Positions 1 to 5,744 of a stretch of DNA of 6,139 nt are shown piece by piece. Each line of letters starts with the position of its first letter. Positions within the stretch are counted from its first letter, which is position 1. Below the pieces are notes generated by a model. The model ran no database searches, had not been told where the DNA came from, and saw only the letters and a program-made list of their open reading frames with translations. Made by a program: the position numbers and the translations under genes. The DNA comes from Gemmatimonadota bacterium (GTDB lineage: Bacteria > Gemmatimonadota > Gemmatimonadetes > Longimicrobiales > Longimicrobiaceae). Where the stretch lies: the NCBI GenBank assembly GCA_019240375.1, contig JAFAYN010000430.1:1-6139 (forward strand), written 5' to 3'.

Positions 1-415
1 CGCCCAGGAGCGCGCACCCGTCGGCGCGGCACCCGCGGGCCACCCCCTCCACGATCGCCTCCACCGTCCCCGGCTCCAGCTTCCCGACGCCCACGTAGTC
101 GAGGAAGAAGAGGGGACGCGCCCCCTGCACCAGGATGTCGTTGACGCAGTGGTTGACCAGGTCCTCGCCGACGGTGGCGTGGCGCCCCGTTAGGAAGGCG
201 ATCTTGAGCTTGGTCCCCACCCCGTCGGTGCTGGCCACCAGCACCGGGCGGCGCACGTCGCCGGGGACGCGGTACAGCCCGCCGAACGAGCCCAGCTCCG
301 AGAGGGTGTCCGGCGTGGCGGTGGACCGGACCAGCTCCGCCACGCCCCGCATGGCGCGGTGCGCGGCGTCGATGTCGACGCCGGCATCGCGATACGAGAG
401 CCCGGAGTCAGACAC
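1..415 (-). CDS. purM: Phosphoribosylformylglycinamidine cyclo-ligase (AIR synthetase), N-terminal part; runs off left edge
   Basis: PurM closes the imidazole ring in de novo purine synthesis: FGAM + ATP gives AIR + ADP + Pi, in the cytoplasm. Only the first 138 codons are in the window, about 40% of the usual ~345 residues. Seen in the translation: the family opening [10 protein letters not shown] (residues 8-17), FGGLYR (44-49), the nucleotide-binding loop [12 protein letters not shown] (62-73), and [15 protein letters not shown] (85-99) followed by PLFFLDY. All are characteristic of PurM. The start is taken as GTG at 415, because the reading begins [12 protein letters not shown] at the usual distance from the family motif and a GAGGAGG ribosome binding site lies just upstream. 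The start overlaps the stop of the kinase gene by 8 nt (GTGTCTGA), which suggests translational coupling in one operon. No frameshift is seen in the visible part. Confidence 0.95.
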   Translation of the reverse strand, partial: MSDSGLSYRDAGVDIDAAHRAMRGVAELVRSTATPDTLSELGSFGGLYRVPGDVRRPVLVASTDGVGTKLKIAFLTGRHATVGEDLVNHCVNDILVQGARPLFFLDYVGVGKLEPGTVEAIVEGVARGCRADGCALLG

Positions 416-1337
416 CGGCCTCCTCGCCGACGGGGAGCTCGAAGGAGGTCATCTCGCGGAAGTGGCGCACCCGCTCCTCGACCTCGTCCGCGGTCAGGTC
501 GCGAAGCCGCTCCACCGAGAAGCGCTCGCAGGCGTAGGAGCCGAGCACCGAGCCGTAGACCACCGCGCGGCGCAGGTCCGAGTCCTCCAGCCGGCCGCAC
601 TGGGCCAGGTGCCCCATGAAGCCGCCCGCGAACGAGTCGCCGGCGCCGGTAGGGTCGAACACCTCCTCCAGCGGGTAGCCGGGCGCGAAGAAGGTCCCGG
701 TGGGGGTGAAGAGGATCGCCCCGTGCTCCCCCTTCTTGATGATCAGGTAGCGCGGCCCCCGCGACTGGATCCAGCGCGCGGCGCGGGCCAGGTTGTGGTC
801 GCCGGAAAGCTGGCGCGCCTCGCCGTCGTTGATCATCAGCATGTCCACCCGCTGCAGCAGGTCGAGCACGCGCTCGCGCTTGATGTCGATCCACAGGTTC
901 ATGGTGTCGCACGCCACCAGCTTGGGGCTGCGCACCTGGTCCAGCACCCCCAGCTGCAGCTCCGGGTCGATGTTCCCCAGGAAGACCCACTCCGCGTCGC
1001 GGAACCCCTCGGGGATCTTGGGCGCGAAGTCGGCGAACACCCCGAGCCGCGTGTCCAGCGTCTCGCGCGAGTTCAGGTCGTAGCTGTACACGCCTGACCA
1101 GCGGAAGCTCTCGCCCTGCGCCTGCTCAAGCCCGCCGAGATCCACCCCGCGGTCGGCGAGGAACTGGAGCCCCTGCATGGGATAGTCGTCGCCGACCACC
1201 CCCACCAGCTGCACCGGGCAGAACAGGGACGCGGCTGCGGAAAAGAAGGTGGCGGAGCCGCCCAGGGCGTCTTCCGCGCGGCCGAAGGGCGTCTCGACGG
1301 TGTCGAGCGCTACGCTGCCTACGACGAGGAGTGACAT
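408..1337 (-). CDS. PfkB/ribokinase-family sugar or nucleoside kinase
   Basis: A 309-residue ATP-dependent kinase of the ribokinase/PfkB superfamily, cytoplasmic. These enzymes phosphorylate a hydroxymethyl group of a sugar or nucleoside. Seen: the N-terminal strand [17 protein letters not shown] (3-19), the substrate-site GG at 26-27 ([11 protein letters not shown]), the ATP-site segment MLMINDGEA (166-174; N170, E173), and the C-terminal signature [12 protein letters not shown] (228-239) with catalytic base D234 and the anion hole GAGD. Length is normal. The acceptor cannot be read from sequence. Its position between argS and purM hints at a nucleoside or ribose-type substrate, but that is inference. 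The ATG at 1337 gives a complete N-terminal strand. No purine-rich ribosome binding site precedes it (the upstream bases are mostly C/T), so translation may rely on coupling with argS, whose stop is 16 nt upstream. The 3' end overlaps purM by 8 nt. Confidence 0.9.
   Translation of the reverse strand: MSLLVVGSVALDTVETPFGRAEDALGGSATFFSAAASLFCPVQLVGVVGDDYPMQGLQFLADRGVDLGGLEQAQGESFRWSGVYSYDLNSRETLDTRLGVFADFAPKIPEGFRDAEWVFLGNIDPELQLGVLDQVRSPKLVACDTMNLWIDIKRERVLDLLQRVDMLMINDGEARQLSGDHNLARAARWIQSRGPRYLIIKKGEHGAILFTPTGTFFAPGYPLEEVFDPTGAGDSFAGGFMGHLAQCGRLEDSDLRRAVVYGSVLGSYACERFSVERLRDLTADEVEERVRHFREMTSFELPVGEEAGV
419..425 (-). promoter_or_regulatory. Ribosome binding site of purM, inside the kinase gene
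   Basis: On the minus strand GAGGAGG ends 3 nt before the GTG at 415, within the last codons of the upstream kinase. The spacing is short, but the match to the anti-Shine-Dalgarno sequence is strong. It supports GTG as the purM start rather than the next in-frame ATG (codon 22), which would remove the conserved N-terminal YRDAGVDI motif. Confidence 0.65.
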
Positions 1338-1353
1338 GAGATGGGGGTGGGAG

Positions 1354-3039
1354 TCAGGTGTCGGATTCTTCGCGATCCATCCGCTCCGGAGCGGAGATCC
1401 CGAGTGTGGTCAGCCCGTTGCGCAGGACGATCTGGACCGCGCGCGAAAGCACCAGCCGGGCGCGGGAAAGTTCTTCGGGAACGCCGACCACGCGGAGCTG
1501 CGGGTCCAGGTTCCCGGCGTGGTACCACGAGTTGACGGCGCCGGCCACCTCTTCCAGGTAGGCGCAGATGCCGTGCGGCGCGTGCCCCTCGGCCGAGGAG
1601 GCGACCTCCTCCGGGAAGCGGAGGAGGAGCTTGACCAGCTCCGATTCGGCGGGGCTCGCCAGGAGCGCGAGGTCGGCATCCCCAGCGCGGATCTCCGCCG
1701 CCGTCACCCCCGCGCGGCGGAAGATGGACGACATCCGCGCGTGGGCGTACTGGACCTTGTAGACCGGGTTGCGGTCGGACTGCTCCAGCGCCAGGTCCAG
1801 GTCGAAGGTGAGCTGCGACTCGGGGCGGCGCATCAGGAAGAAGTAGCGTGTCACGTCCACCCCGGCCTCCTCGAAGAGGTCGCGGAGCGTCACGTACCCG
1901 CCGGCGCGCTTGGAGAACTTTACCTCCTGCCCGCCGCGCATCACCAGCACCATCTGGTGCAGCACGTACTCGGGGTAGCCGGCGGGGAGCCCCAGCGCCT
2001 GCACCCCGGCCCGGACGCGCGCCACCGTCCCGTGGTGGTCGGCGCCCTGCACGTTGATGGCGCGGTGGTAGCCGCGCTCCCACTTGCTCAGGTGATAGGC
2101 CACGTCGGGGAGGAAGTAGGTCGGGTGGCCGGTCCCCTTGACCATCACCCGGTCCTTGTCGTCCCCGAACTCCGTGGTCCGCAGCCAGAGGGCGCCCTCG
2201 TGCTCGTACGTCAGCCCGGTCTCGCGCAGGCGGCGGATGGTCTCCTCCACCTGCCCGGAGGTGTACAGCGACGACTCCAAAAAGAACTCGTCGAAGCGGA
2301 CGCGGAAGTCGTCCAGGTCGCGGTTCTGCTCGGCGCGCAGCCGGGCCACGGCGAACTGGCGCATGGCGTCGACCGCCTCGTCACCCTCGTCGCCGCGGAA
2401 GCGGTCGCCGTGCTCCGCCACGATCTCGCGGGCGATCTCACGGACGTAGTCGCCGTGGTAGCCGTCCTCCGGGAACGGGACATCGTTCCCCAGCTCCTGC
2501 TGGTAGCGCGCCCACACGCTGCGCGCGAGCCGCATGATCTGCTCGCCCGCGTCGTTGTAGTAGAACTCGCGGTGCACCTTCCATCCGCTCCACGCCATCA
2601 GCTCGGCGACGGCGTCGCCCAGCGCGGCCTGGCGCCCGTGGCCGATGTGCAGCGGCCCGGTGGGGTTGGCGGAGACGAACTCGATGTTGACCGGCTGCCC
2701 CTGCCCCGCTTCCGAGCGCCCGTAGCCGGCGTCGCGGCCCAGGATCTCGGCGAGTCCCTGGTGGAGGTAGTCCTGCACCAGGCGGAAGTTGATGAAGCCG
2801 GGGCCCGCCACCTCGGCGTCGCTCACCCCGGCCGCGCCGCGGTCGATGCGCTGCACGATCTCCTCGGCGATCTGCCGAGGCGGACGGCCCAGCCGCTTCG
2901 ACAGCGTCATGGCGACGTTGCTGGCGAAGTCGCCGTGCTCCGGGTTGCGGGGACGGTCGAGCCCGATCGTGCCGGCGTCGTCCACCCCCATCCCCTGCAG
3001 GACCCGCACGATCTCCTGGCGAAGCTTGTCGGCCGCCAT
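1354..3039 (-). CDS. argS: Arginyl-tRNA synthetase
   Basis: A cytoplasmic class I aminoacyl-tRNA synthetase that attaches arginine to tRNA-Arg using ATP. The product is 561 residues, normal for bacterial ArgS. Domains in order: N-terminal tRNA D-loop recognition (Add-1) domain with NPEHGDFASNVAM (32-44) and AGPGFINFRL (78-87); Rossmann catalytic core with SANPTGPLHIGHGR (123-136) containing the HIGH signature (131-134), followed by EFYYNDAG (158-165); the QGADHHG segment (331-337); the second signature, here VKFSKRAG (373-380), a KMSKS variant; then the DALR anticodon-binding domain, with VQYAHARMSSIFRRAG (429-444) at its start and ending in LRNGLTTLGISAPERM (539-554). The ATG at 3039 directly follows the stop of the FmdB-type gene (TAGATG). 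A weak GGAAAGAG lies about 7 nt upstream. The tight junctions place it in an operon with the kinase and purM. No key residue is missing. Confidence 0.98.
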   Translation of the reverse strand: MAADKLRQEIVRVLQGMGVDDAGTIGLDRPRNPEHGDFASNVAMTLSKRLGRPPRQIAEEIVQRIDRGAAGVSDAEVAGPGFINFRLVQDYLHQGLAEILGRDAGYGRSEAGQGQPVNIEFVSANPTGPLHIGHGRQAALGDAVAELMAWSGWKVHREFYYNDAGEQIMRLARSVWARYQQELGNDVPFPEDGYHGDYVREIAREIVAEHGDRFRGDEGDEAVDAMRQFAVARLRAEQNRDLDDFRVRFDEFFLESSLYTSGQVEETIRRLRETGLTYEHEGALWLRTTEFGDDKDRVMVKGTGHPTYFLPDVAYHLSKWERGYHRAINVQGADHHGTVARVRAGVQALGLPAGYPEYVLHQMVLVMRGGQEVKFSKRAGGYVTLRDLFEEAGVDVTRYFFLMRRPESQLTFDLDLALEQSDRNPVYKVQYAHARMSSIFRRAGVTAAEIRAGDADLALLASPAESELVKLLLRFPEEVASSAEGHAPHGICAYLEEVAGAVNSWYHAGNLDPQLRVVGVPEELSRARLVLSRAVQIVLRNGLTTLGISAPERMDREESDT

Positions 3040-3351
3040 CTATTCGCTCTTTCCGCCCGAGCCGGACGACTTGCCCGAATCGGAGGACTTGCCGCTGTCC
3101 GAGGACTTGCTGCTCTCAGAGGAAGACGAGCCGCCGCCCCCTTCCGAGCTGGCGGCCTTCTTGTAGCTGTCGCTCCGGTAGTCCGTGATGTAGAAGCCGG
3201 AGCCCTTGAACAGGAGCCCCGCGCCGCCGGAAAGCCTGCGCTCGGAGTTCGCCCCGCACTTGGGGCACTCGGCCACGGGCTCGTCCGACATCCGCTGGAA
3301 CTTCTCGAACTCGTTTCCGCACGAAGGACAGCGATACTCGTAAGTCGGCAT
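3040..3351 (-). CDS. FmdB-family small zinc-ribbon protein with Ser/Gly-rich tail
   Basis: A 103-residue protein of the FmdB (CxxC_CxxC_SSSS) family of small putative regulatory zinc ribbons; the molecular role is not settled. Seen: the classic opening MPTYEYRCPSCG (1-12), two zinc knuckles C8-x2-C11 and C29-x2-C32, and the family's SGGAGLLFKGSGFYITDYR (41-59). Beyond residue 65 the chain is low complexity: Ser, Gly, Lys and acidic residues with a repeated SSDSGK unit, probably disordered. The ATG at 3351 is chosen because the family motif starts exactly there. The frame stays open further upstream, but that extension is unlike the family and lies over the predicted promoter. Upstream of the ATG there is only a weak GGAAAAA sequence. 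The stop codon abuts the argS ATG with no gap, so the two are probably co-transcribed and coupled. Confidence 0.9.
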   Translation of the reverse strand: MPTYEYRCPSCGNEFEKFQRMSDEPVAECPKCGANSERRLSGGAGLLFKGSGFYITDYRSDSYKKAASSEGGGGSSSSESSKSSDSGKSSDSGKSSGSGGKSE

Positions 3352-3420
3352 ACGCTGCTGGTTTTTCCGTTCTCTTCGGGACTTTGTCGTGGCCGCTGCA
3401 ATCTCGCGGCAAACCCGCGT

Positions 3421-3449
3421 AACATAATCCGGTCGTTCTTCAGGGGCAA
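3421..3449 (-). promoter_or_regulatory. Predicted sigma70-type promoter of the fmdB-argS-kinase-purM operon
   Basis: Reading the minus strand, TTGCCC (3449-3444) is followed after exactly 17 nt by TATGTT (3426-3421). The start point would fall near 3414, giving a leader of about 60 nt before the ATG at 3351. The box matches are partial, but the spacing is ideal and no better pair was seen close to the gene. This is motif reading only. Confidence 0.45.
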
Positions 3450-3503
3450 CGGCGGGGCTGGTTGTTTTTACTGTTGTGGTGGGGCTGGTGGTGGGGCCGC
3501 TCC

Positions 3504-3532
3504 AGAGCCGGACGATACGGCCGTCCGTCTCT
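3504..3532. repeat. Hairpin repeat, copy 1 of 3
   Basis: AGAG - C - CGGACG - ATACGGC - CGTCCG - T - CTCT. The inner stem has 6 perfect pairs (3509-3514 with 3522-3527) and the loop has 7 nt (3515-3521). A C.T mismatch (3508/3528) follows, then 4 outer pairs. It shares layout and loop with copies 2 and 3, but its inner stem sequence is its own. Confidence 0.7.
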
Positions 3533-3546
3533 TCCGCGGGGCCGGT

Positions 3547-3573
3547 GAGCCTCACGAAACCGCCGTGAGTCTA
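3547..3573. repeat. Hairpin repeat, copy 2 of 3
   Basis: GAG - C - CTCACG - AAACCGC - CGTGAG - T - CTA. The inner stem has 6 perfect pairs (3551-3556 with 3564-3569) and a 7-nt loop (3557-3563). The same C.T mismatch (3550/3570) is present, then only 2 outer pairs. The last three left-arm bases before the loop (ACG) and the first three after it (CGT) match copies 1 and 3. The three more distal bases differ from copy 1 on both sides in a compensating way. Confidence 0.65.
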
Positions 3574-3585
3574 CCCGACCGCTAC

Positions 3586-3614
3586 GGGAGCCCACGATAC
3601 TGCCGTGGTCTCCC
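3586..3614. repeat. Hairpin repeat, copy 3 of 3
   Basis: GGGAG - C - CCACG - ATACTGC - CGTGG - T - CTCCC. The inner stem has 5 perfect pairs (3592-3596 with 3604-3608), the loop 7 nt (3597-3603), the C.T mismatch is at 3591/3609, and there are 5 perfect outer pairs. It is the most stable of the three. One base pair of the inner stem is absent relative to copies 1 and 2, lost on both arms together. No T-run follows on either strand, so it is not an ordinary intrinsic terminator. Confidence 0.7.
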
Positions 3615-3657
3615 TCGCAATATCATCTGGGAACGGCAGGAAACTACGGACAACAAA

Positions 3658-3670
3658 GAGCCTGTGGCTC
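3658..3670. repeat. Small inverted repeat GAGCC-TGT-GGCTC
   Basis: A perfect 5-pair stem with a 3-nt loop. It begins with the same GAGCC word as the three hairpin repeats, but lacks the AWACNGC loop, so it is not counted as a copy. It may be chance in GC-rich DNA. Confidence 0.3.
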
Positions 3671-3708
3671 CCGGGCTGTCGGATGGTGGCGTACGGCGGT
3701 GCCCGGGC
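3670..3708. repeat. Inverted repeat CCCGGGC ... GCCCGGG just upstream of the plus promoter
   Basis: CCCGGGC (3670-3676) and GCCCGGG (3701-3707) are perfect inverted copies separated by 24 nt, and each contains the palindrome CCCGGG. The right arm ends about 10 nt before the predicted -35 box. It could be a paired operator for a dimeric regulator, but with 7 GC-only bases per arm chance is quite possible. Confidence 0.35.
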
Positions 3709-3716
3709 GAGGATCA

Positions 3717-3744
3717 TTGTGTGCGCGCCTTAAGAGACTATACT
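3717..3744 (+). promoter_or_regulatory. Predicted sigma70-type promoter of the lipoprotein gene
   Basis: TTGTGT (3717-3722), a 16-nt spacer, and TATACT (3739-3744), a 5-of-6 match to TATAAT that stands out in this GC-rich DNA. Transcription would start near 3751, right at the head of the pyrimidine tract, leaving a leader of about 57 nt before the ATG at 3808. Confidence 0.6.
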
Positions 3745-3752
3745 GCACAACG

Positions 3753-3787
3753 CCCTTCCTCTCCTCCTTCTCTTCCTCCTCCCTCCC
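3753..3787 (+). repeat. 35-nt uninterrupted pyrimidine tract in the 5' leader
   Basis: Every base from 3753 to 3787 is C or T, including several CCTCC words. It lies between the predicted start point and the ribosome binding site. The segment CCTTCT (3766-3771) is exactly complementary to the ribosome binding site AGAAGG (3793-3798). Confidence 0.85.
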
Positions 3788-3792
3788 ACTAC

Positions 3793-3798
3793 AGAAGG
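3793..3798 (+). promoter_or_regulatory. Ribosome binding site of the lipoprotein gene
   Basis: AGAAGG ends 9 nt before the ATG at 3808 and is the only purine-rich patch in the leader. It supports this start, which also yields a proper lipoprotein signal peptide. Confidence 0.7.
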
Positions 3799-3807
3799 TA
3801 GGCACTC

Positions 3808-5655
3808 ATGGTACGCAGACTTGATCTTCCGCGAGCGCTCCTGGCGTGCACGGTCCTGCTGGCGGCGTGCGCGGACCTCCCCACCAGACCCGCCCGTACT
3901 CCCACCTCTCCTACTCACCTGGGATCGCCTGGGAGTCTGCAGTGGTTCGGATATGCAGGTGGGACGGGAAGCGACTTCCTGCAGGGAACCCGGTCGTACA
4001 CGAACTGGACCGAGGTGATCACCACCGGAGATCCTTCGGCCAGCATCGTGGCGCCCGTGAACGCCGCGAGCGCCGTCAACGTCAAGTCGGTGCTGGAGCT
4101 GGGCCAGCTCCTCTGGTGCGGGCCACCAACGTACCTGGCACTCTGCTCGGATTGGGATACGCGCTGGAGCACCTGGAAGTCGGTGAACGCCAGCGTGCTC
4201 AACAGCGGGCAGGTGCTCGGCTTCATCGTGCGTGACGAGCCGTTCTCGGGAGGCGCCGACATCATAGGCTGGGAGCGCGCCGCAGCGAAGGTGAAGGCGG
4301 ACTATCCCTGGGCGAAGATCCTGCTCATCGAGGGCGCCTCCATCGTCGCGGACAACGATCCGGGGAGCTACTTCAACCAGCTCAAGGGACAGATTCCCTC
4401 GATGGACTGGGTGGGCCTGGACCGCTACAGCATCCATCCCGCCACCGACGACGTCTTCAACCTGGCCATGCAGCACCTCAAGGCCGCGTTCCCGGGGAAA
4501 GGGGTGATCTACGTGGCCGATGGGTGGTGGAACGACCAGCACTCGACGGACTTCGGCACCACCGACATGTCATACCTGGGCACCATCATGGACGAGTGGT
4601 ACGACGTCGCGCGCGCGGACCCGGACGCGGTGCTGATGGCGGTATTCATCTGGGACCCGTTTGCGGAGGGAACCAGCTCGGTTAACATGCCGCGCCCCGT
4701 CCTGCTGGAGCAGGTGAAAGCGGGGCGGGTGGTGACGGGCCGGTCTCCGGCGCCGAGCAGCCCGGTGGTGGGGATGTTCCAGGGGGTGGTGAACGACTCC
4801 GCCCAGGGGTGGGCGTGCGACCCCGACGGGGCGTGGTCCGATTCCGTACAGGTGGACGTGTACGCGGACGGTGTCCTGCTGGGAAGCGGGTGGGCCAACC
4901 AGCCCGGCTATCCCATCGACCTGTGCCAGCACGGTAGCTTCCACGCCTTCAACTTCTTCATCACCAGCGGGCCGTACGGGCGCTCGCTCGTCGCGGTGCT
5001 CCACGACCTGACCTCGGGGACGGTGCAGGTGGTGGGGCCCGCCATGTCGCGGGTGAGCTGGATCAGGCCGTCTTCCGTGTCGTTCGGCCCGGCCAACACC
5101 CTGACGGTGGCGGGGAGCGTCACCAACGGGAGCGGGAGTGTGCAGATGGTGTGGCGCGATGCCTCGGCGGCGGGTCCGTGGAACGTAGTGGCCTACCAGC
5201 CGACTCCCGCGACCGACGGCACCTGGTCAAACACCATCACCGCCTCCAACTACTGCCACGACTACGACGTGTACACGGTGTACTCCGGGGTCACCTCGGC
5301 GGTCACCACCTACCACGGTCTCACCTCCGGCTACTGCACCGAACAGGTGAAGGTGACCTGGGTGCAGCCGCAGTCCACCGCTGGGTTCGGCCCGGCGGGC
5401 AGCATGGTGGTCAAAGGCACGGCCTCCGGCGCGCCATCCGGCACGCGCGTTCAGCTGTTCTGGGAGGACCTGTCGGCGACGAAGCCGACGTGGATGGCGG
5501 ATCCGAACCCGCAGTCGCCCGTCAGCGGCATCTGGTACGGCTATATCCAGAACGCCAACCCCGCCCACCGCTACGCCGTCTACGGCCGCTACGACGTGAA
5601 GAGCTCGGCCACGTGCACCTACGCGGGCTCGGGGAGCATCACCACCTGCCCCTGA
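3808..5655 (+). CDS. Exported multidomain lipoprotein with probable glycosidase-like TIM barrel and beta-sandwich modules
   Basis: A 615-residue protein; I do not recognise a named family. Residues 1-21 form a lipoprotein signal peptide: basic start (RR at 3-4), hydrophobic core, lipobox LAAC with lipidated C21. A Thr/Pro-rich linker follows. Residues about 43-308 alternate strands and helices like a (beta/alpha)8 barrel: LQWFGYAGG, VKSVLELG, VLGFIVRDEP (137-145), AKILLIEGAS, DWVGLDRYS (200-208), GVIYVADGWW (232-241), VLMAVFIWDP (275-284). E144 on a beta4-like strand and D238 on a beta7-like strand sit where retaining glycosidases keep their acid and nucleophile; this is inference. After a Ser/Pro linker (312-320) comes a module with GWACDPD (334-340), a type common in secreted bacterial proteins. 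Two related Ig-like modules follow (about 415-510 and 515-615, both with a V.W..P....FGPA start). Apart from C14 and C21 the cysteines fall in pairs, two per module. It is monocistronic with its own promoter. The role may be polysaccharide binding or cleavage at the cell surface. Confidence 0.75.
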   Translation: MVRRLDLPRALLACTVLLAACADLPTRPARTPTSPTHLGSPGSLQWFGYAGGTGSDFLQGTRSYTNWTEVITTGDPSASIVAPVNAASAVNVKSVLELGQLLWCGPPTYLALCSDWDTRWSTWKSVNASVLNSGQVLGFIVRDEPFSGGADIIGWERAAAKVKADYPWAKILLIEGASIVADNDPGSYFNQLKGQIPSMDWVGLDRYSIHPATDDVFNLAMQHLKAAFPGKGVIYVADGWWNDQHSTDFGTTDMSYLGTIMDEWYDVARADPDAVLMAVFIWDPFAEGTSSVNMPRPVLLEQVKAGRVVTGRSPAPSSPVVGMFQGVVNDSAQGWACDPDGAWSDSVQVDVYADGVLLGSGWANQPGYPIDLCQHGSFHAFNFFITSGPYGRSLVAVLHDLTSGTVQVVGPAMSRVSWIRPSSVSFGPANTLTVAGSVTNGSGSVQMVWRDASAAGPWNVVAYQPTPATDGTWSNTITASNYCHDYDVYTVYSGVTSAVTTYHGLTSGYCTEQVKVTWVQPQSTAGFGPAGSMVVKGTASGAPSGTRVQLFWEDLSATKPTWMADPNPQSPVSGIWYGYIQNANPAHRYAVYGRYDVKSSATCTYAGSGSITTCP

Positions 5656-5744
5656 CCTGACGACCGTAAGCGCCTGGCATCGAAACAAAGAGAGGGAGCG
5701 TCCACCGGGCGCTCCCTCTCCACATCCGCCGCCCGTCCGAATCC
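5656..5744. other. Convergent intergenic gap
   Basis: An 89-nt gap between two convergent stop codons. Apart from the stem-loop at 5690-5720 it holds nothing recognisable. Confidence 0.7.
5690..5720 (-). terminator. Intrinsic terminator of the mutase gene, between convergent genes
   Basis: GAGAGGGAGCG (5690-5700) and CGCTCCCTCTC (5710-5720) form a perfect 11-pair stem. Bases 5701-5709 can add one wobble and two GC pairs, leaving a 3-nt loop. Read on the minus strand the stem is followed by TTTGTTTCG, a T-rich tail, and it starts 24 nt after the mutase stop, which fits a rho-independent terminator. On the plus strand no T-run follows, so it would stop the lipoprotein transcript less efficiently, though the stem could still protect its 3' end. 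Confidence 0.8.

Larger units (their letters stand above)
3352..3807. other. Divergent intergenic region, 456 nt
   Basis: This gap separates the minus-strand operon from the plus-strand lipoprotein gene. It holds, left to right, a minus-strand promoter (3421-3449), a G/T-rich stretch (about 3450-3500) with the repeated word GGGGCTGGT (3454-3462 and 3481-3489), three related hairpin repeats (3504-3614), two other inverted repeats (3658-3670 and 3670-3708), a plus-strand promoter (3717-3744) and a pyrimidine-rich leader. No tRNA, CRISPR or recognisable protein-coding gene was found in it. Frames that run through it are not protein-like. Confidence 0.7.

Noticed and set aside
135..1097. Plus-strand open frame opposite purM and the kinase
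   Set aside because: The opposite strand holds two well-recognised enzymes with intact motifs; this frame shows no family features.
3443..3496. Possible G-quadruplex (four GGGG runs on the plus strand)
   Set aside because: One of the loops would be about 23 nt long, so a stable intramolecular quadruplex is unlikely.
3352..3555. N-terminal extension of the FmdB-type protein (open frame up to an ATG at 3555)
   Set aside because: The family always begins MPTYEYRC-like, exactly at the 3351 ATG. The extension is not family-like and would cross the predicted promoter and the first hairpin repeat.
3504..3614. CRISPR-like array
   Set aside because: Repeats are not identical, the gaps between them are only about 13-15 nt, and no cas gene is in the window; the shared feature is structure rather than fixed sequence.
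3586..3625. Intrinsic terminator at hairpin copy 3
   Set aside because: The stem is strong, but no T-run follows in either direction, and it lies upstream of both predicted promoters.
1249..3801. Very long plus-strand open frame opposite argS and the FmdB-type gene
   Set aside because: It is antisense to clear genes, its translation is typical of reverse-complement GC-rich coding DNA (rich in H, R, A, V, L, P) with no domain, and it runs on into non-coding DNA. A by-product of high GC.
3352..3807. tRNA gene or transposon remnant in the intergenic region
   Set aside because: No cloverleaf with a T-loop GTTCRA motif and no transposase fragment or terminal repeat pair with target duplication could be found by eye.
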